Below are positions 34,018-41,740 of a stretch of 64,000 bases of DNA, one piece after another; within the stretch, counting starts at the first letter, position 1, and each line of letters begins with the position of its first letter. Made by a program: the position numbers and the translations under genes. Under the pieces are notes generated by a model, which saw nothing but the letters and a program-made list of their open reading frames with translations, was not told the origin of the DNA and did no database searches. Source of the stretch: Arthrobacter bambusae (GTDB lineage Bacteria; Actinomycetota; Actinomycetes; Actinomycetales; Micrococcaceae); NCBI RefSeq assembly GCF_022606295.1, contig NZ_JAHHZS010000002.1:124001-188000 (forward strand), given 5' to 3'.

Positions 34018-34521
34018 ATGGAATTTACCCTTCGCGCCGCAACGGTTGACGACGTCGAGCCCCTGACACGCATGCATTTGGCTGCCTGGCGGGAAAGCTA
34101 CGGGCACCTCTTGCCCGAGGAGTTCTTCGCCTTCCGTGAAGCCACCATCAACACGCGGATCGAGAGGCAGCGCGAAGCATTGGCGGTCTCGTACAGCCCG
34201 ATGCTCGCCCATGACGCCGACGGAGCACTTGTGGGAATCGCTTCTTCCGGTCCGTCCCGCGATGAGGACGGCCCATGCGACGTGGAACTCCAGATGATCT
34301 ACACCTTGCGTCGCGTGCACGGTTTGGGAGTGGGGCAAGCATTGCTCGACGCCGTGATCGGCAACTCTGCCGCCTTTCTATGGGTGCTTGAAGACAATCC
34401 ACGTGCCCAGGCGTTCTACGGCAAGAATGGTTTCCAGCCCGACGGTACGCGTCAGCTCCTGCCGCCGGATTGGCACGAACTGCCTGAGATCCGGATGGTG
34501 CGTGCCGCCGTCGGGGGCTGA
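34018..34521 (+). CDS. GNAT-family N-acetyltransferase
   Basis: The 167-aa GNAT protein begins MEFTLRAATVDDVEPLTRMH. It has the acetyl-CoA-binding motif near IYTLRRVHGLGVGQALLDAV and the C-terminal LEDNPRAQAFYGKNGFQPDG. The R/Q-x-x-G-x-A-like loop is slightly altered (RVHGLGVGQAL), as in many RimI-like proteins. ATG 34018 is used; a GTG six bases earlier is an alternative. It follows the methyltransferase after 15 nt, so cotranscription is likely. The acetyl acceptor is unknown. Confidence 0.85.
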   Translation: MEFTLRAATVDDVEPLTRMHLAAWRESYGHLLPEEFFAFREATINTRIERQREALAVSYSPMLAHDADGALVGIASSGPSRDEDGPCDVELQMIYTLRRVHGLGVGQALLDAVIGNSAAFLWVLEDNPRAQAFYGKNGFQPDGTRQLLPPDWHELPEIRMVRAAVGG

Positions 34522-34577
34522 CCGCAAGGCTGGGGCGTCAACTAGGGTTGAAGCATGACCGGAAGAAGGCGGCTGTA

Positions 34578-35480
34578 GTGGCGAAGCGTGGCAAGGGCAG
34601 GGGCGCCGGGCAGGCTGCCGGAGTCATCGAGGTGCCCGCGGGCACGAAGCCGAACGGACCCGTGGAAGGCGTCTACTACATCGACACCGGCGACTGCGAA
34701 CTCGTTGCCGACCCGGACAATTCCAACGGCTGGCTCCTGAAGATCAACGGCGTCATGAGCTCGCACATCGACGTGGCAGAGCCGTTGTTCCTGGACTTCG
34801 AGTACATGCGCTGGATTGCGGCCCTGGTGGAATCCACGTGGCCGCCCGAGTCCAAGCCGAAGTTGCGTGCCCTGCATCTGGGCGGCGGAGCATGTTCCCT
34901 TGCCCGGTACTTCCACGCCGCCTACCCCGACGCGCGCCAAGTGGTGGTGGAGCTCGACGGCAAGCTGGCCGAATACGTGCGCGGCTGGTTCGACCTCCCG
35001 AAGGCTCCGCTGCTCAGGATCCGTGTCGGCGAAGCCAGGGAAGTCACGGAAAGCCTCACTCCGGGCACCCGCGACCTCATCATCCGGGACGTCTTTGCCG
35101 GCGCCCTCACACCCAGGGCGCTGACCACCCGCGAATTCAACGACCACGCATCGAGGGTGCTGGCTCCGGGCGGCCTTTACGTGGTGAATTCCGGAGACGC
35201 TCCGGACCTCAAGCACGCCCGCGAGGACGCCGCCACCATCGCGGACACCTTCCCGCACACCATGATCATTGCCGACCCCGCGATGCTCAAGGGCCGGCGG
35301 TACGGGAACATGATCATGGCCGGCAGCCACGAGCCGTTCGGCGACGATCCGCAACTGGCCCGGAAGCTGCTCGGCGGGGCCGTTCCGGCGCATATCTGGA
35401 ACGATGCCAAGGTCCGGGCATTCGCCGTCGGCGCCCAGATCCGGCACGACCCCCGGCCAGCCGCATCGACTGCTGAGTAA
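34578..35480 (+). CDS. Spermidine synthase-like (polyamine aminopropyltransferase fold) protein
   Basis: The 300-aa protein has a SAM-binding Rossmann core: LHLGGGACSLARY, VVVELDGKLAEYVRGWF and RDLIIRDVFAGALTP. This resembles spermidine synthase-like proteins, but it lacks the standard GGGDG and the canonical polyamine-site residues. It may therefore be a relative without aminopropyltransferase activity. The GTG at 34578 is preferred to the TTG at 34548 because GAAGAAGG precedes it. The last two codons and the TAA stop lie inside the left arm of palindromic repeat copy 3. Confidence 0.78.
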   Translation: MAKRGKGRGAGQAAGVIEVPAGTKPNGPVEGVYYIDTGDCELVADPDNSNGWLLKINGVMSSHIDVAEPLFLDFEYMRWIAALVESTWPPESKPKLRALHLGGGACSLARYFHAAYPDARQVVVELDGKLAEYVRGWFDLPKAPLLRIRVGEAREVTESLTPGTRDLIIRDVFAGALTPRALTTREFNDHASRVLAPGGLYVVNSGDAPDLKHAREDAATIADTFPHTMIIADPAMLKGRRYGNMIMAGSHEPFGDDPQLARKLLGGAVPAHIWNDAKVRAFAVGAQIRHDPRPAASTAE

Positions 35481-35518
35481 CCGCCGTTTTGGGCGCCCAA
35501 AACGACAGTTACTCAGCA
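35471..35518. repeat. Dispersed palindromic repeat, copy 3
   Basis: The 24-bp arms TGCTGAGTAAC... (35471-35494) and ...GTTACTCAGCA (35495-35518) match at 22 positions with essentially no loop. The outer arm type is CTGCTGAGTAAC, as in copy 1, and the right arm has the standard AACGACAG core. The TAA stop of the spermidine-synthase-like gene (35478-35480) is inside the left arm. Confidence 0.8.
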
Positions 35519-35529
35519 ATCGATGTTGC

Positions 35530-36426
35530 TCAGCGGCGCGCCAGCAGCAGCTCGCGGTGGGCGGCCGTCTCCTCTTGCAGGGCGTGCACGACGGCGGCAA
35601 CGGCCGGGCGGCGCATCGAGTCGGGCCGCAGGACCATCCAATAGGGCAGCAGCTCCGCGAAATCCGAGGGCAGCAGCCGCACCAGGTCCGGGTGCCGGTC
35701 CGCCATGAAGCACGGGAGGAAACCGACGCCGGCTCCGGCGCGCGTCGCTTCCACGTGGACGAAGACGTTGGTGGAGCTCAGGCCGTCGCGCATGGAGGGG
35801 ACCAGCCGGCGCGGGGCATCGAGATCGTCCACCTGCAGCATGGAATCCACGAAATAGACCAGCTGATGCTGCGTCAGCTCCTCCACCGTGCCGGGCAGGC
35901 CGTGAAAAGCCAAGTACTCGCGCGAGGCGTACATTCCCAGCATGTACTCGCCCAAAAGCACAGCCTCGGCCCGGTGCACCTGGGGTTCGCCCACCACCAC
36001 CTCGAGGTCCAGTCCGGAACGTTGCTGGAGCGCCCGACGCGTCACGGTGATGATCTCGACCGTGAGGCCAGGATGCGATCGCCGCAATCGCGCCACGGCG
36101 GGTGCCGCGATGTATGCGCTGAAACCGTCGGTTGCGGTCATGCGTACGACGCCGGCAATCGGGTCCGGCGCGCGGTCTTCCGGTCCCAGCGTGCCCACTG
36201 CCGCTTCGATCCGCTCTGCCACGCCCACTGCCTCGGCACCGAGCTCCGTGACTTCCCAGCCACCCGCAGCCCTCGCGAGCACACGGCCGCCGAGCGCCTT
36301 CTCGAGCGCGGCGATCCTGCGGGAAACGGTGGTGTGGTTCAGGCCCAAGGCCTGGGCCGCCGTCGTGAACTTTCCTGAGCGCGATACCGCGAGCAGGACA
36401 AGGAGGTCGTCGGGATTCGGATTCAT
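35530..36426 (-). CDS. LysR-family transcriptional regulator
   Basis: The 298-aa protein has an N-terminal LysR HTH (DLLVLLAVSRSGKFTTAAQA followed by LGLNHTTVSRRIAALEKALG) and a substrate-binding-like effector domain (VVRMTATDGFSAYIAAPAVA and LDLEVVVGEPQVHRAEAVLL). MNPNPDD at 36426 was taken as the start because it precedes the HTH directly. It is divergent from the MHS transporter/dehydrogenase operon, which it most likely controls in response to a substrate. Confidence 0.88.
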   Translation of the reverse strand: MNPNPDDLLVLLAVSRSGKFTTAAQALGLNHTTVSRRIAALEKALGGRVLARAAGGWEVTELGAEAVGVAERIEAAVGTLGPEDRAPDPIAGVVRMTATDGFSAYIAAPAVARLRRSHPGLTVEIITVTRRALQQRSGLDLEVVVGEPQVHRAEAVLLGEYMLGMYASREYLAFHGLPGTVEELTQHQLVYFVDSMLQVDDLDAPRRLVPSMRDGLSSTNVFVHVEATRAGAGVGFLPCFMADRHPDLVRLLPSDFAELLPYWMVLRPDSMRRPAVAAVVHALQEETAAHRELLLARR

Positions 36427-36506
36427 ATCTGCAATTCTGCACATATAGGGTGCCATTTTGGGTATTGAAGCCCCGGAATTGTGCGGCAATACTCATTGGA
36501 GCATTT

Positions 36507-36527
36507 CGTGTTGTGGATCACAGCACG
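36507..36527. promoter_or_regulatory. Interrupted palindrome upstream of the MHS transporter gene
   Basis: CGTG-T-TGTG-GAT-CACA-G-CACG is an inverted repeat with eight paired bases per arm and a three-base centre. It ends 28 bp before ATG 36556. A second short repeat, ATTG-TGCGG-CAAT (36478-36490), lies just upstream. These are possible binding sites for the divergent LysR protein or a CRP-like protein. Confidence 0.5.
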
Positions 36528-36555
36528 TGTCAGTGTGGACACTAAGGAGATGGAC

Positions 36556-37932
36556 ATGAGCGTAGGACAACGCTCCGCAGCAAGCGCTGCCCCCGGCAAG
36601 GCCGCAGGCCTCAAGAAGATCGTTGCCGCCTCGATGGTGGGCACGGTAGTTGAATGGTACGAATTCTTCCTCTATGCCACCGCCGCAACGCTGGTTTTCG
36701 GCAAGTACTTCTTCCCGCCCACCGGCAACGACCTTGACGGCATCATCCAGGCGTTCCTGACGTACGCGGTGGGCTTCGTGGCCCGCCCACTCGGTGGCAT
36801 CGTCTTCGGCCAGATCGGCGACAAGCTCGGCCGCAAACCCACCCTGCAGCTCACGATCGTGATTGTCGGGGTCTCCACTTTCCTCATGGGCTGCCTCCCG
36901 GGCTTCGCCGACCTCGGCTACTGGGCGCCGGCCATGCTCGTGGCGCTCCGCTTCATCCAGGGCTTCGCGCTGGGTGGCGAATGGGGCGGCGCAGTGCTGC
37001 TGGTGGCAGAACACAGCCCCAAGGAGTCCCGCGGATTCTGGTCAAGCTGGCCGCAGGCCGCCGTTCCCGTCGGCAACCTCCTTGCCACGCTGGTCCTGTT
37101 CGTCATGTCCACCACCCTCAGCAGCGCTGCCTTCCTGAGCTGGGGATGGCGCGTGGCCTTCTGGCTCTCCGCAGTGATTGTCTTCGTGGGCTACTACATC
37201 CGCACCCACGTGACCGAGGCTCCCATCTTCCTTGAGGCAAAAGCCCAGGTGGAGAAGGAAGAAGCCGTGAGCTACGGCGTCGGCGAAGTCATCCGCAAGT
37301 ACCCCAAGGGCATCCTCCAGGCCATGGGACTGCGGCTGGCCGAGAACATCATGTATTACCTCGTGGTGAGCTTCTCCATCGTGTACCTCAAGAGCGTGGA
37401 CAAGTACGACACCTCCTCTCTGCTGCTCGCCCTGCTGATCGCGCACGTTGTCCACTTCGTCGTCATCCCGCAACTGGGCCGGCTGGCAGACACTTGGGGA
37501 CGCAAGCCGGTTTACCTGATCGGCGCCATCAGCGGTGCCACCTGGCCGTTCTTCGCCTTCCCCATGTTCGACACCAAGAACCCCGTGGTGATCGTCCTCG
37601 CCGTGACCATCGGCCTGTGCCTGCACGCCTTCATGTACGCGGGGCAGCCGGCCATCATGACCGAGCTCTTCCCCACCCGCATGCGCTACTCTGGCGTCTC
37701 CCTTGGCTCGCAGGTCACCTCGATCTTCGCCGGTTCGCTCGCCCCGCTGCTGGCGACCGAGTGGCTCAAGGACACCGGATCCTGGATGCCCACCGCCATC
37801 TACCTGGTGATCTCCTGCGCGATCACCGCCGTCGTGGTCCTGACGCTCAAGGAGACCCGCGGCGTGGCGCTGGAAGACGTCGACAACGCTGACGCCGTTC
37901 GCCACGGACTCCCCGTGGGAGCCCGGGCATGA
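36556..37932 (+). CDS. MFS transporter, metabolite:H+ symporter (MHS) family
   Basis: The 458-aa protein with about 12 membrane helices carries MHS hallmarks: ASMVGTVVEWYEFFLYATAA, RPLGGIVFGQIGDKLGRKP, LRFIQGFALGGEWGGAVLL and GRLADTWGRKPVYLIG. Family members import organic acids, shikimate, proline-betaine or related acids. AAGGAG 6 nt before 36556 decides the start over an ATG six bases earlier. It overlaps the dehydrogenase gene by ATGA, suggesting uptake and oxidation of one hydroxy-acid-type substrate, possibly 3-hydroxybutyrate. Confidence 0.9.
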   Translation: MSVGQRSAASAAPGKAAGLKKIVAASMVGTVVEWYEFFLYATAATLVFGKYFFPPTGNDLDGIIQAFLTYAVGFVARPLGGIVFGQIGDKLGRKPTLQLTIVIVGVSTFLMGCLPGFADLGYWAPAMLVALRFIQGFALGGEWGGAVLLVAEHSPKESRGFWSSWPQAAVPVGNLLATLVLFVMSTTLSSAAFLSWGWRVAFWLSAVIVFVGYYIRTHVTEAPIFLEAKAQVEKEEAVSYGVGEVIRKYPKGILQAMGLRLAENIMYYLVVSFSIVYLKSVDKYDTSSLLLALLIAHVVHFVVIPQLGRLADTWGRKPVYLIGAISGATWPFFAFPMFDTKNPVVIVLAVTIGLCLHAFMYAGQPAIMTELFPTRMRYSGVSLGSQVTSIFAGSLAPLLATEWLKDTGSWMPTAIYLVISCAITAVVVLTLKETRGVALEDVDNADAVRHGLPVGARA

Positions 37933-38672
37933 CCCTGGAGGGCCGCAAGGCCCTGGTCACCGGCGGGGCAAGCGGCATCGGGGCGGCATGTGCCACGGCC
38001 CTCGCCGCGCGGGGCGCGAAGGTTGTGGTGGCCGACGTCGATGCCGACGGAGCCGCGGCGATCGCCGACACGCTGGGCGGCACCGCCTGGGCCGTCGACC
38101 TGCTAGACACCGAAGCGCTCGCCGGCCTCAGCCTGGATTGCGACATCCTCGTCAACAACGCCGGCATCCAGAAGGTTGCTCCGATCGAGGAGTTCGAACC
38201 GGCGGATTTCCACCGCATCCTGACCCTCATGCTCGAGGCCCCTTTCCTGCTCATCCGGGCCGCACTCCCGCATATGTACGCCAACGGATTCGGCCGGATC
38301 ATCAACATCTCCTCGGTCCACGGGCTGCGGGCATCGGCGTTCAAGAGCGCGTATGTCTCGGCCAAGCACGGGCTTGAGGGGCTCAGCAAAGTGACTGCCC
38401 TTGAGGGCGGCCAGCACGGAGTCACCTCCAACTGCATCAATCCGGGGTACGTGCGTACGCCGCTCGTCGAGAAGCAGATCGCAGACCAGGCCCTGCTGCA
38501 CGGCATCCCCGAATCGGAAGTCCTGGCGAAGGTCATGCTGACGGAGTCCGCGGTGAAGCGCCTCGTGGAGCCCGCGGAAGTAGCGTCGCTGGCCGCGTGG
38601 ATAGCGTCCGACGACGCCGGCATGGTCACCGGGGCCAGCTACACGATGGACGGGGGCTGGTCCGCCCGTTAA
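37929..38672 (+). CDS. SDR-family 3-hydroxybutyrate dehydrogenase
   Basis: The 247-aa short-chain dehydrogenase has the NAD-binding VTGGASGIGAACATALAARG, the NNAGIQKVAPIEEF motif, Ser in INISSVHGLRAS, and YVSAKHGLEGLSK as the Tyr-x-x-x-Lys. The C-terminal GYVRTPLVEKQIADQA is characteristic of D-3-hydroxybutyrate dehydrogenases. It oxidises 3-hydroxybutyrate to acetoacetate with NAD+. The gene overlaps the transporter stop by ATGA, which supports a shared function. Confidence 0.85.
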   Translation: MTLEGRKALVTGGASGIGAACATALAARGAKVVVADVDADGAAAIADTLGGTAWAVDLLDTEALAGLSLDCDILVNNAGIQKVAPIEEFEPADFHRILTLMLEAPFLLIRAALPHMYANGFGRIINISSVHGLRASAFKSAYVSAKHGLEGLSKVTALEGGQHGVTSNCINPGYVRTPLVEKQIADQALLHGIPESEVLAKVMLTESAVKRLVEPAEVASLAAWIASDDAGMVTGASYTMDGGWSAR

Positions 38673-38716
38673 CTGCCCCTCAATGTCGTAGGCTGGTGCG
38701 CACGAGGGGAGCACAT

Positions 38717-39859
38717 ATGGGTCTCGATCCGGCCAGCTTGAAGATAGCTCTGGGCATTGTCGCGTTTACGCTCTGCCTGCTGTTCTTCGGATCGTTCCGC
38801 CGGACCCGCTCCGCGTACAGCGGCTGGTGGTGCCTCGCCCTCGTTTTCTTGCTCTCGGGGAACATGGCGTACCTGCTCAGCGGCACTTCCCAGCAAATCT
38901 GGGCGGGTCCCCTCGGCAATGCTTTGCTGGTGGCGGGCGCGTTCAGTGTGTGGGCGGGCTCGCGTTCGTTGAGGTTGCTCCGGACGCCGCGATGGCAGCT
39001 CCTCGCGGGACCCGCCGCCACCGCCGTGGCCGCAGCGCTGGAGAACCCCGCCACCAACGTGTGGTCCGGCGGCCTGGTGTATCTGGCCATGATGTCCTTG
39101 GGCATGGGTTTCGCAACAGTTGAACTCTGGCGGCTGAAGCCCAGCGTTTCACAGGCCCACCGCTCCTTGGCGCTCGCCGCGGGAGTGCTGGCGTCCTTCT
39201 TCTTTTGCCGGGGGATCGCCTACCTCGTGGAAGGGCCCGACGGCCCGGACTTCGGTACCTACCTCAGCTCGGCAACCACCAGCGTGGTCACTATCGTGCT
39301 CCTGGTCACCGTGTCCTTCAGCATGACCGCACTGAGCAACGAGCAGCTCATCAACGGCCTCAACGAGCGCGCCACCCGGGACGGCCTGACGGGGCTCCTG
39401 AACCGCACGGCTTTCATGGAGTTGGCCACCCAGGAAATCAACAGGCTGCACTCCGCGGGATCGGTTTGCACGCTGATCCTCGCCGACCTCGACCACTTCA
39501 AGTCCCTCAATGACAGCCATGGCCACGCTGCCGGCGATACCGCCATCCAAGCCTTCGCTGCAGCGTGCCGGGCCTCGGTCCGCCACACAGACCTCGTAGG
39601 GAGGTATGGCGGGGAGGAATTCACCATCCTCCTTCCAGGGGCCGATGTGGAGAGCGCCGAGATCATCGCCGGCGAAATCAGCCGCCGTTTGGCCTCGGCA
39701 GAAGCTCCGGACGGCATCACTTTCCCCACGGTGAGCTATGGCATCGCCCCCAGCACCCTCGACAATGCCGAGGTTGCCCACATGGTCGTGGCCGCCGACA
39801 AAGCCCTCTACCAGGCCAAGTCCCTCGGCCGGAACCGCGCGGTCTGCGCAACCTCCTAA
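38717..39859 (+). CDS. GGDEF-domain diguanylate cyclase with membrane sensor
   Basis: The 380-aa protein has about six or seven hydrophobic segments in residues 1-210 (for example LKIALGIVAFTLCLLFFG) and a GGDEF domain at about 225-375. The active-site motif reads RYGGEEFTILLPG (GGEEF, an active form). DGLTGLLNRTAF and ADLDHFKSLNDSHGHAAGD are the usual neighbours. It would make cyclic di-GMP in response to a membrane or extracellular signal. GAGGGGAG precedes ATG 38717. No EAL domain is present. The target process is unknown. Confidence 0.9.
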   Translation: MGLDPASLKIALGIVAFTLCLLFFGSFRRTRSAYSGWWCLALVFLLSGNMAYLLSGTSQQIWAGPLGNALLVAGAFSVWAGSRSLRLLRTPRWQLLAGPAATAVAAALENPATNVWSGGLVYLAMMSLGMGFATVELWRLKPSVSQAHRSLALAAGVLASFFFCRGIAYLVEGPDGPDFGTYLSSATTSVVTIVLLVTVSFSMTALSNEQLINGLNERATRDGLTGLLNRTAFMELATQEINRLHSAGSVCTLILADLDHFKSLNDSHGHAAGDTAIQAFAAACRASVRHTDLVGRYGGEEFTILLPGADVESAEIIAGEISRRLASAEAPDGITFPTVSYGIAPSTLDNAEVAHMVVAADKALYQAKSLGRNRAVCATS

Positions 39860-39901
39860 CTGCGACACCGCGCCGCCGTCGTGCGCTGGTTCGCGCAGGG
39901 T

Positions 39902-40135
39902 TCAGTCGTCTGCCGAGCCGCCGTCGTCCGGATTAGGCCCGGCCTCGTCAACGGCGGAATGCTCGATGTAGGACTCAACCGCCGACTCCGGAACGCGGTA
40001 GGACCGCCCGAACCGCACAGCATGAATGGCATGGGAGTTCACGAGGCGGTAGACGGTCATCCTGGAAACCCGCAGCGCTTCGGCGACCTCTGCAATTGTC
40101 ATGAATCGGTTGGCTGGAATGCCGGCGGCGGACAT
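39902..40135 (-). CDS. Small excisionase-family / BldC-like helix-turn-helix protein
   Basis: The 77-aa protein has a MerR-like HTH at about residues 10-62: FMTIAEVAEALRVSRMTVYR then FGRSYRVPESAVESYIEH. The C-terminus is short and acidic (PNPDDGGSADD). These stand-alone HTH proteins are common in actinobacteria. Most are housekeeping DNA-binding proteins and not phage excisionases, and no integrase or attachment site is seen here. The gene follows the next upstream CDS with only 2 nt between its TGA and the ATG, so the two are coupled. Confidence 0.85.
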   Translation of the reverse strand: MSAAGIPANRFMTIAEVAEALRVSRMTVYRLVNSHAIHAVRFGRSYRVPESAVESYIEHSAVDEAGPNPDDGGSADD

Positions 40136-40137
40136 GT

Positions 40138-40422
40138 TCACCACGGCTTTCTCAGCTGGCGGTAGTCGTAGTAGACCACGGCGCCGCGTCTCGGTACGAC
40201 GGTATGCAAGCCAACCGACGAGCCTTTGATGACAGCCACGACTCCCTCTTGGCATCCGTTGAAGGGATCGTCACCGGCCACATAGTCGCCCACCTTGAAA
40301 GGGGACGCCGTCGTTTTGGCGTGTTTGGCTGCCCTGGAATATAGCTGGCACAGTCGCGAAGCCAGCTCGCGGCGGCGCTGCTTGCGCATCCGCGCGGCGT
40401 GCCTTGAATACGGATCGAACAT
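40138..40422 (-). CDS. Hypothetical basic protein coupled to the HTH gene (94 aa)
   Basis: It starts MFDPYSRHAARMRKQRRREL, a strongly basic N-terminus. A beta-rich region follows, FKVGDYVAGDDPFNGCQEGV then VAVIKGSSVGLHTVVPRRG, which looks like a small SH3/KOW-type barrel that might bind nucleic acid. AAAGGAG lies 9 nt before ATG 40422. The longer frame upstream of this start has no ribosome binding site. The product is unknown. Coupling to the HTH gene suggests they act together. Confidence 0.6.
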   Translation of the reverse strand: MFDPYSRHAARMRKQRRRELASRLCQLYSRAAKHAKTTASPFKVGDYVAGDDPFNGCQEGVVAVIKGSSVGLHTVVPRRGAVVYYDYRQLRKPW

Positions 40423-40674
40423 CGGAATCACTCCTTTGCAGTCGCGATCTACCAAAGGTAGGCGCCGACCACACGTGACACATGAGTGACTTTTACCCGT
40501 TATGGAACATGGGCCACTCACGTCACTTGGACCACTACTCGGACACGTCCCAAGGCAAGCAAGTGGTCACCCGGGTAGTCCGGGCAAAAGACAGGTAGGG
40601 GCTACGCATGCCGGGCTGGGCGAACAGTCCCTACGCTCAAGGCAAATGTTCCGTCAGGTCTGGGAGGGGGAACA
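40423..40674. other. Divergent gap with repeated GTGAC/GTCAC motifs
   Basis: This 252-nt gap separates the minus-strand small gene pair from the secreted Ala/Pro-rich gene. CACGTGACACATGAGTGAC near 40473-40491 and CACTCACGTCACTTGG near 40513-40528 form an imperfect inverted arrangement. CAAGTGGTCACCCGGG follows. They could be operators, but I see no clear promoter boxes and no small ORF with a ribosome binding site. Confidence 0.25.
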
Positions 40675-41340
40675 ATGAGGCGAGCTGCAAAGACAGGAAT
40701 CGTCGTTGCGGGCGTGGTGGCGGTCGGGCTGGCGGGGGCAATCACCCTCAACGCCACACAGAGCTCATCAACCTCGATTGCCGGCGCGGCGCCGTCGGTC
40801 ACCGTCAGTGCGTCGGCTTCTGCGGCTGGTGCAAGCGCGACGCCGGCCGCGACGCCGAGTGCCTCCGCGTCAGCGCCAGCCGCCAACAGTGCAGCTGCCA
40901 ACACTCCGGCCGGCGCCGCACCTTCAAGTCAGGCCCCGGCACCCGCCCCGGTCCCTGCCCCGGCGGGCAGCGCCAAGCCCGATGCCCCTGTCCCGGCGCC
41001 CGCCGTGCCCGCTCCGGCTCCCGCTGTTCCTGCTCCTGTGGCGCAGGGGCTCGACGCGGCCGGGGTCCAACGTATAAAGGACAGCTGCACTGCGAGGCTG
41101 CAAAGCGATGCCGCCCACTCCGCCATCGTGACCGGAACCGTGGTGCCCCGGCCATTCACCGTTGTCTCGATCGCCTTCTCCGGGAACCCTGTCCAGTCAA
41201 CGGCGGCCTCGGGCCTCGCGTCGTACGACATCCTCATGAAGATCACCACCAAGCTTGTCGATGGTCCTGCCCAGGACAGCGTTCGGGTTTGCCGGGTCTA
41301 CGACTCGGATTCGCACGTGGATTGGCTTCCGGCCGGCTGA
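40675..41340 (+). CDS. Secreted/anchored Ala-Pro-rich hypothetical protein
   Basis: The 221-aa protein starts with a hydrophobic signal-like segment (TGIVVAGVVAVGLAGAITLN). A long Ser/Ala then Pro/Ala/Val-rich low-complexity stretch follows (about residues 30-122, with repeats such as APAPVPAPAG and PAPAVPAPAPAVPAP). A C-terminal domain has RIKDSCTARLQSDAAHSAI, GLASYDILMKITTKLVDGPA and two cysteines. The proline-rich stretch is a likely wall-spanning linker. The C-terminal domain is probably extracellular with unknown function. GGGAGGGGGAAC precedes the ATG. Confidence 0.7.
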   Translation: MRRAAKTGIVVAGVVAVGLAGAITLNATQSSSTSIAGAAPSVTVSASASAAGASATPAATPSASASAPAANSAAANTPAGAAPSSQAPAPAPVPAPAGSAKPDAPVPAPAVPAPAPAVPAPVAQGLDAAGVQRIKDSCTARLQSDAAHSAIVTGTVVPRPFTVVSIAFSGNPVQSTAASGLASYDILMKITTKLVDGPAQDSVRVCRVYDSDSHVDWLPAG

Positions 41341-41368
41341 CGCCGTGGCCGCTCCTGGTCCCGCTGCC

Positions 41369-41740
41369 CTAAGTCTTGGTGCCGGTGAGCGCCAGGGTTC
41401 CGCCGAGCCCGATCATCATGACCCCGCCCGTGGCACCCAAGGTGGAGATCCGCCGTGGTGAGCTGGAGCGGAATGCTGCCGCCCGAATATGCCACGAATT
41501 GGGGCAGCACGGCCACGAAGAACACGATTGACTTCGGGTTGCTCGCACCCACGATGAAGCCCACGCGGATCAGCCGCCACAAAGACCGCGACGGCGGCGC
41601 ACCGGCCGCCGTCGGACGCCCGCCGCGGTGATGGATCGCCTGCACGCCGAGGATGTGCGGAACCATGCCAAGGGCATTTCCAAGGACGGTGACGGTCGAC
41701 GGCTGGGCGGGAGCCGCCGTCGTCGTCCTCGTCAGGGACG
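41369..41740 (-). pseudogene. Decayed LysE-family amino acid exporter remnant
   Basis: Recognisable LysE pieces appear in order. VTVLGNALGMVPHIL is joined directly to GVQAIHHRGGRPTAAGAPPS, which skips about 40-45 residues normally between them. LIRVGFIVGASNPKSIVFFV, then AVLPQFVAYSGGSIPLQL, is a good central block. After PLQLTT the frame breaks, and the C-terminal end STLGATGGVMMIGLGGTLAL appears in another frame with about 55 residues missing, ending at a TAG at 41369-41371. The N-terminus is absent. At least two internal deletions therefore left a non-functional relic beside the APC permease gene, with which it is codirectional. Confidence 0.82.

Noticed and set aside
39902..40135. Phage excisionase and integrated element
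   Set aside because: The HTH protein resembles housekeeping BldC-like proteins. There is no integrase, attachment site, or tRNA-linked duplication around it.
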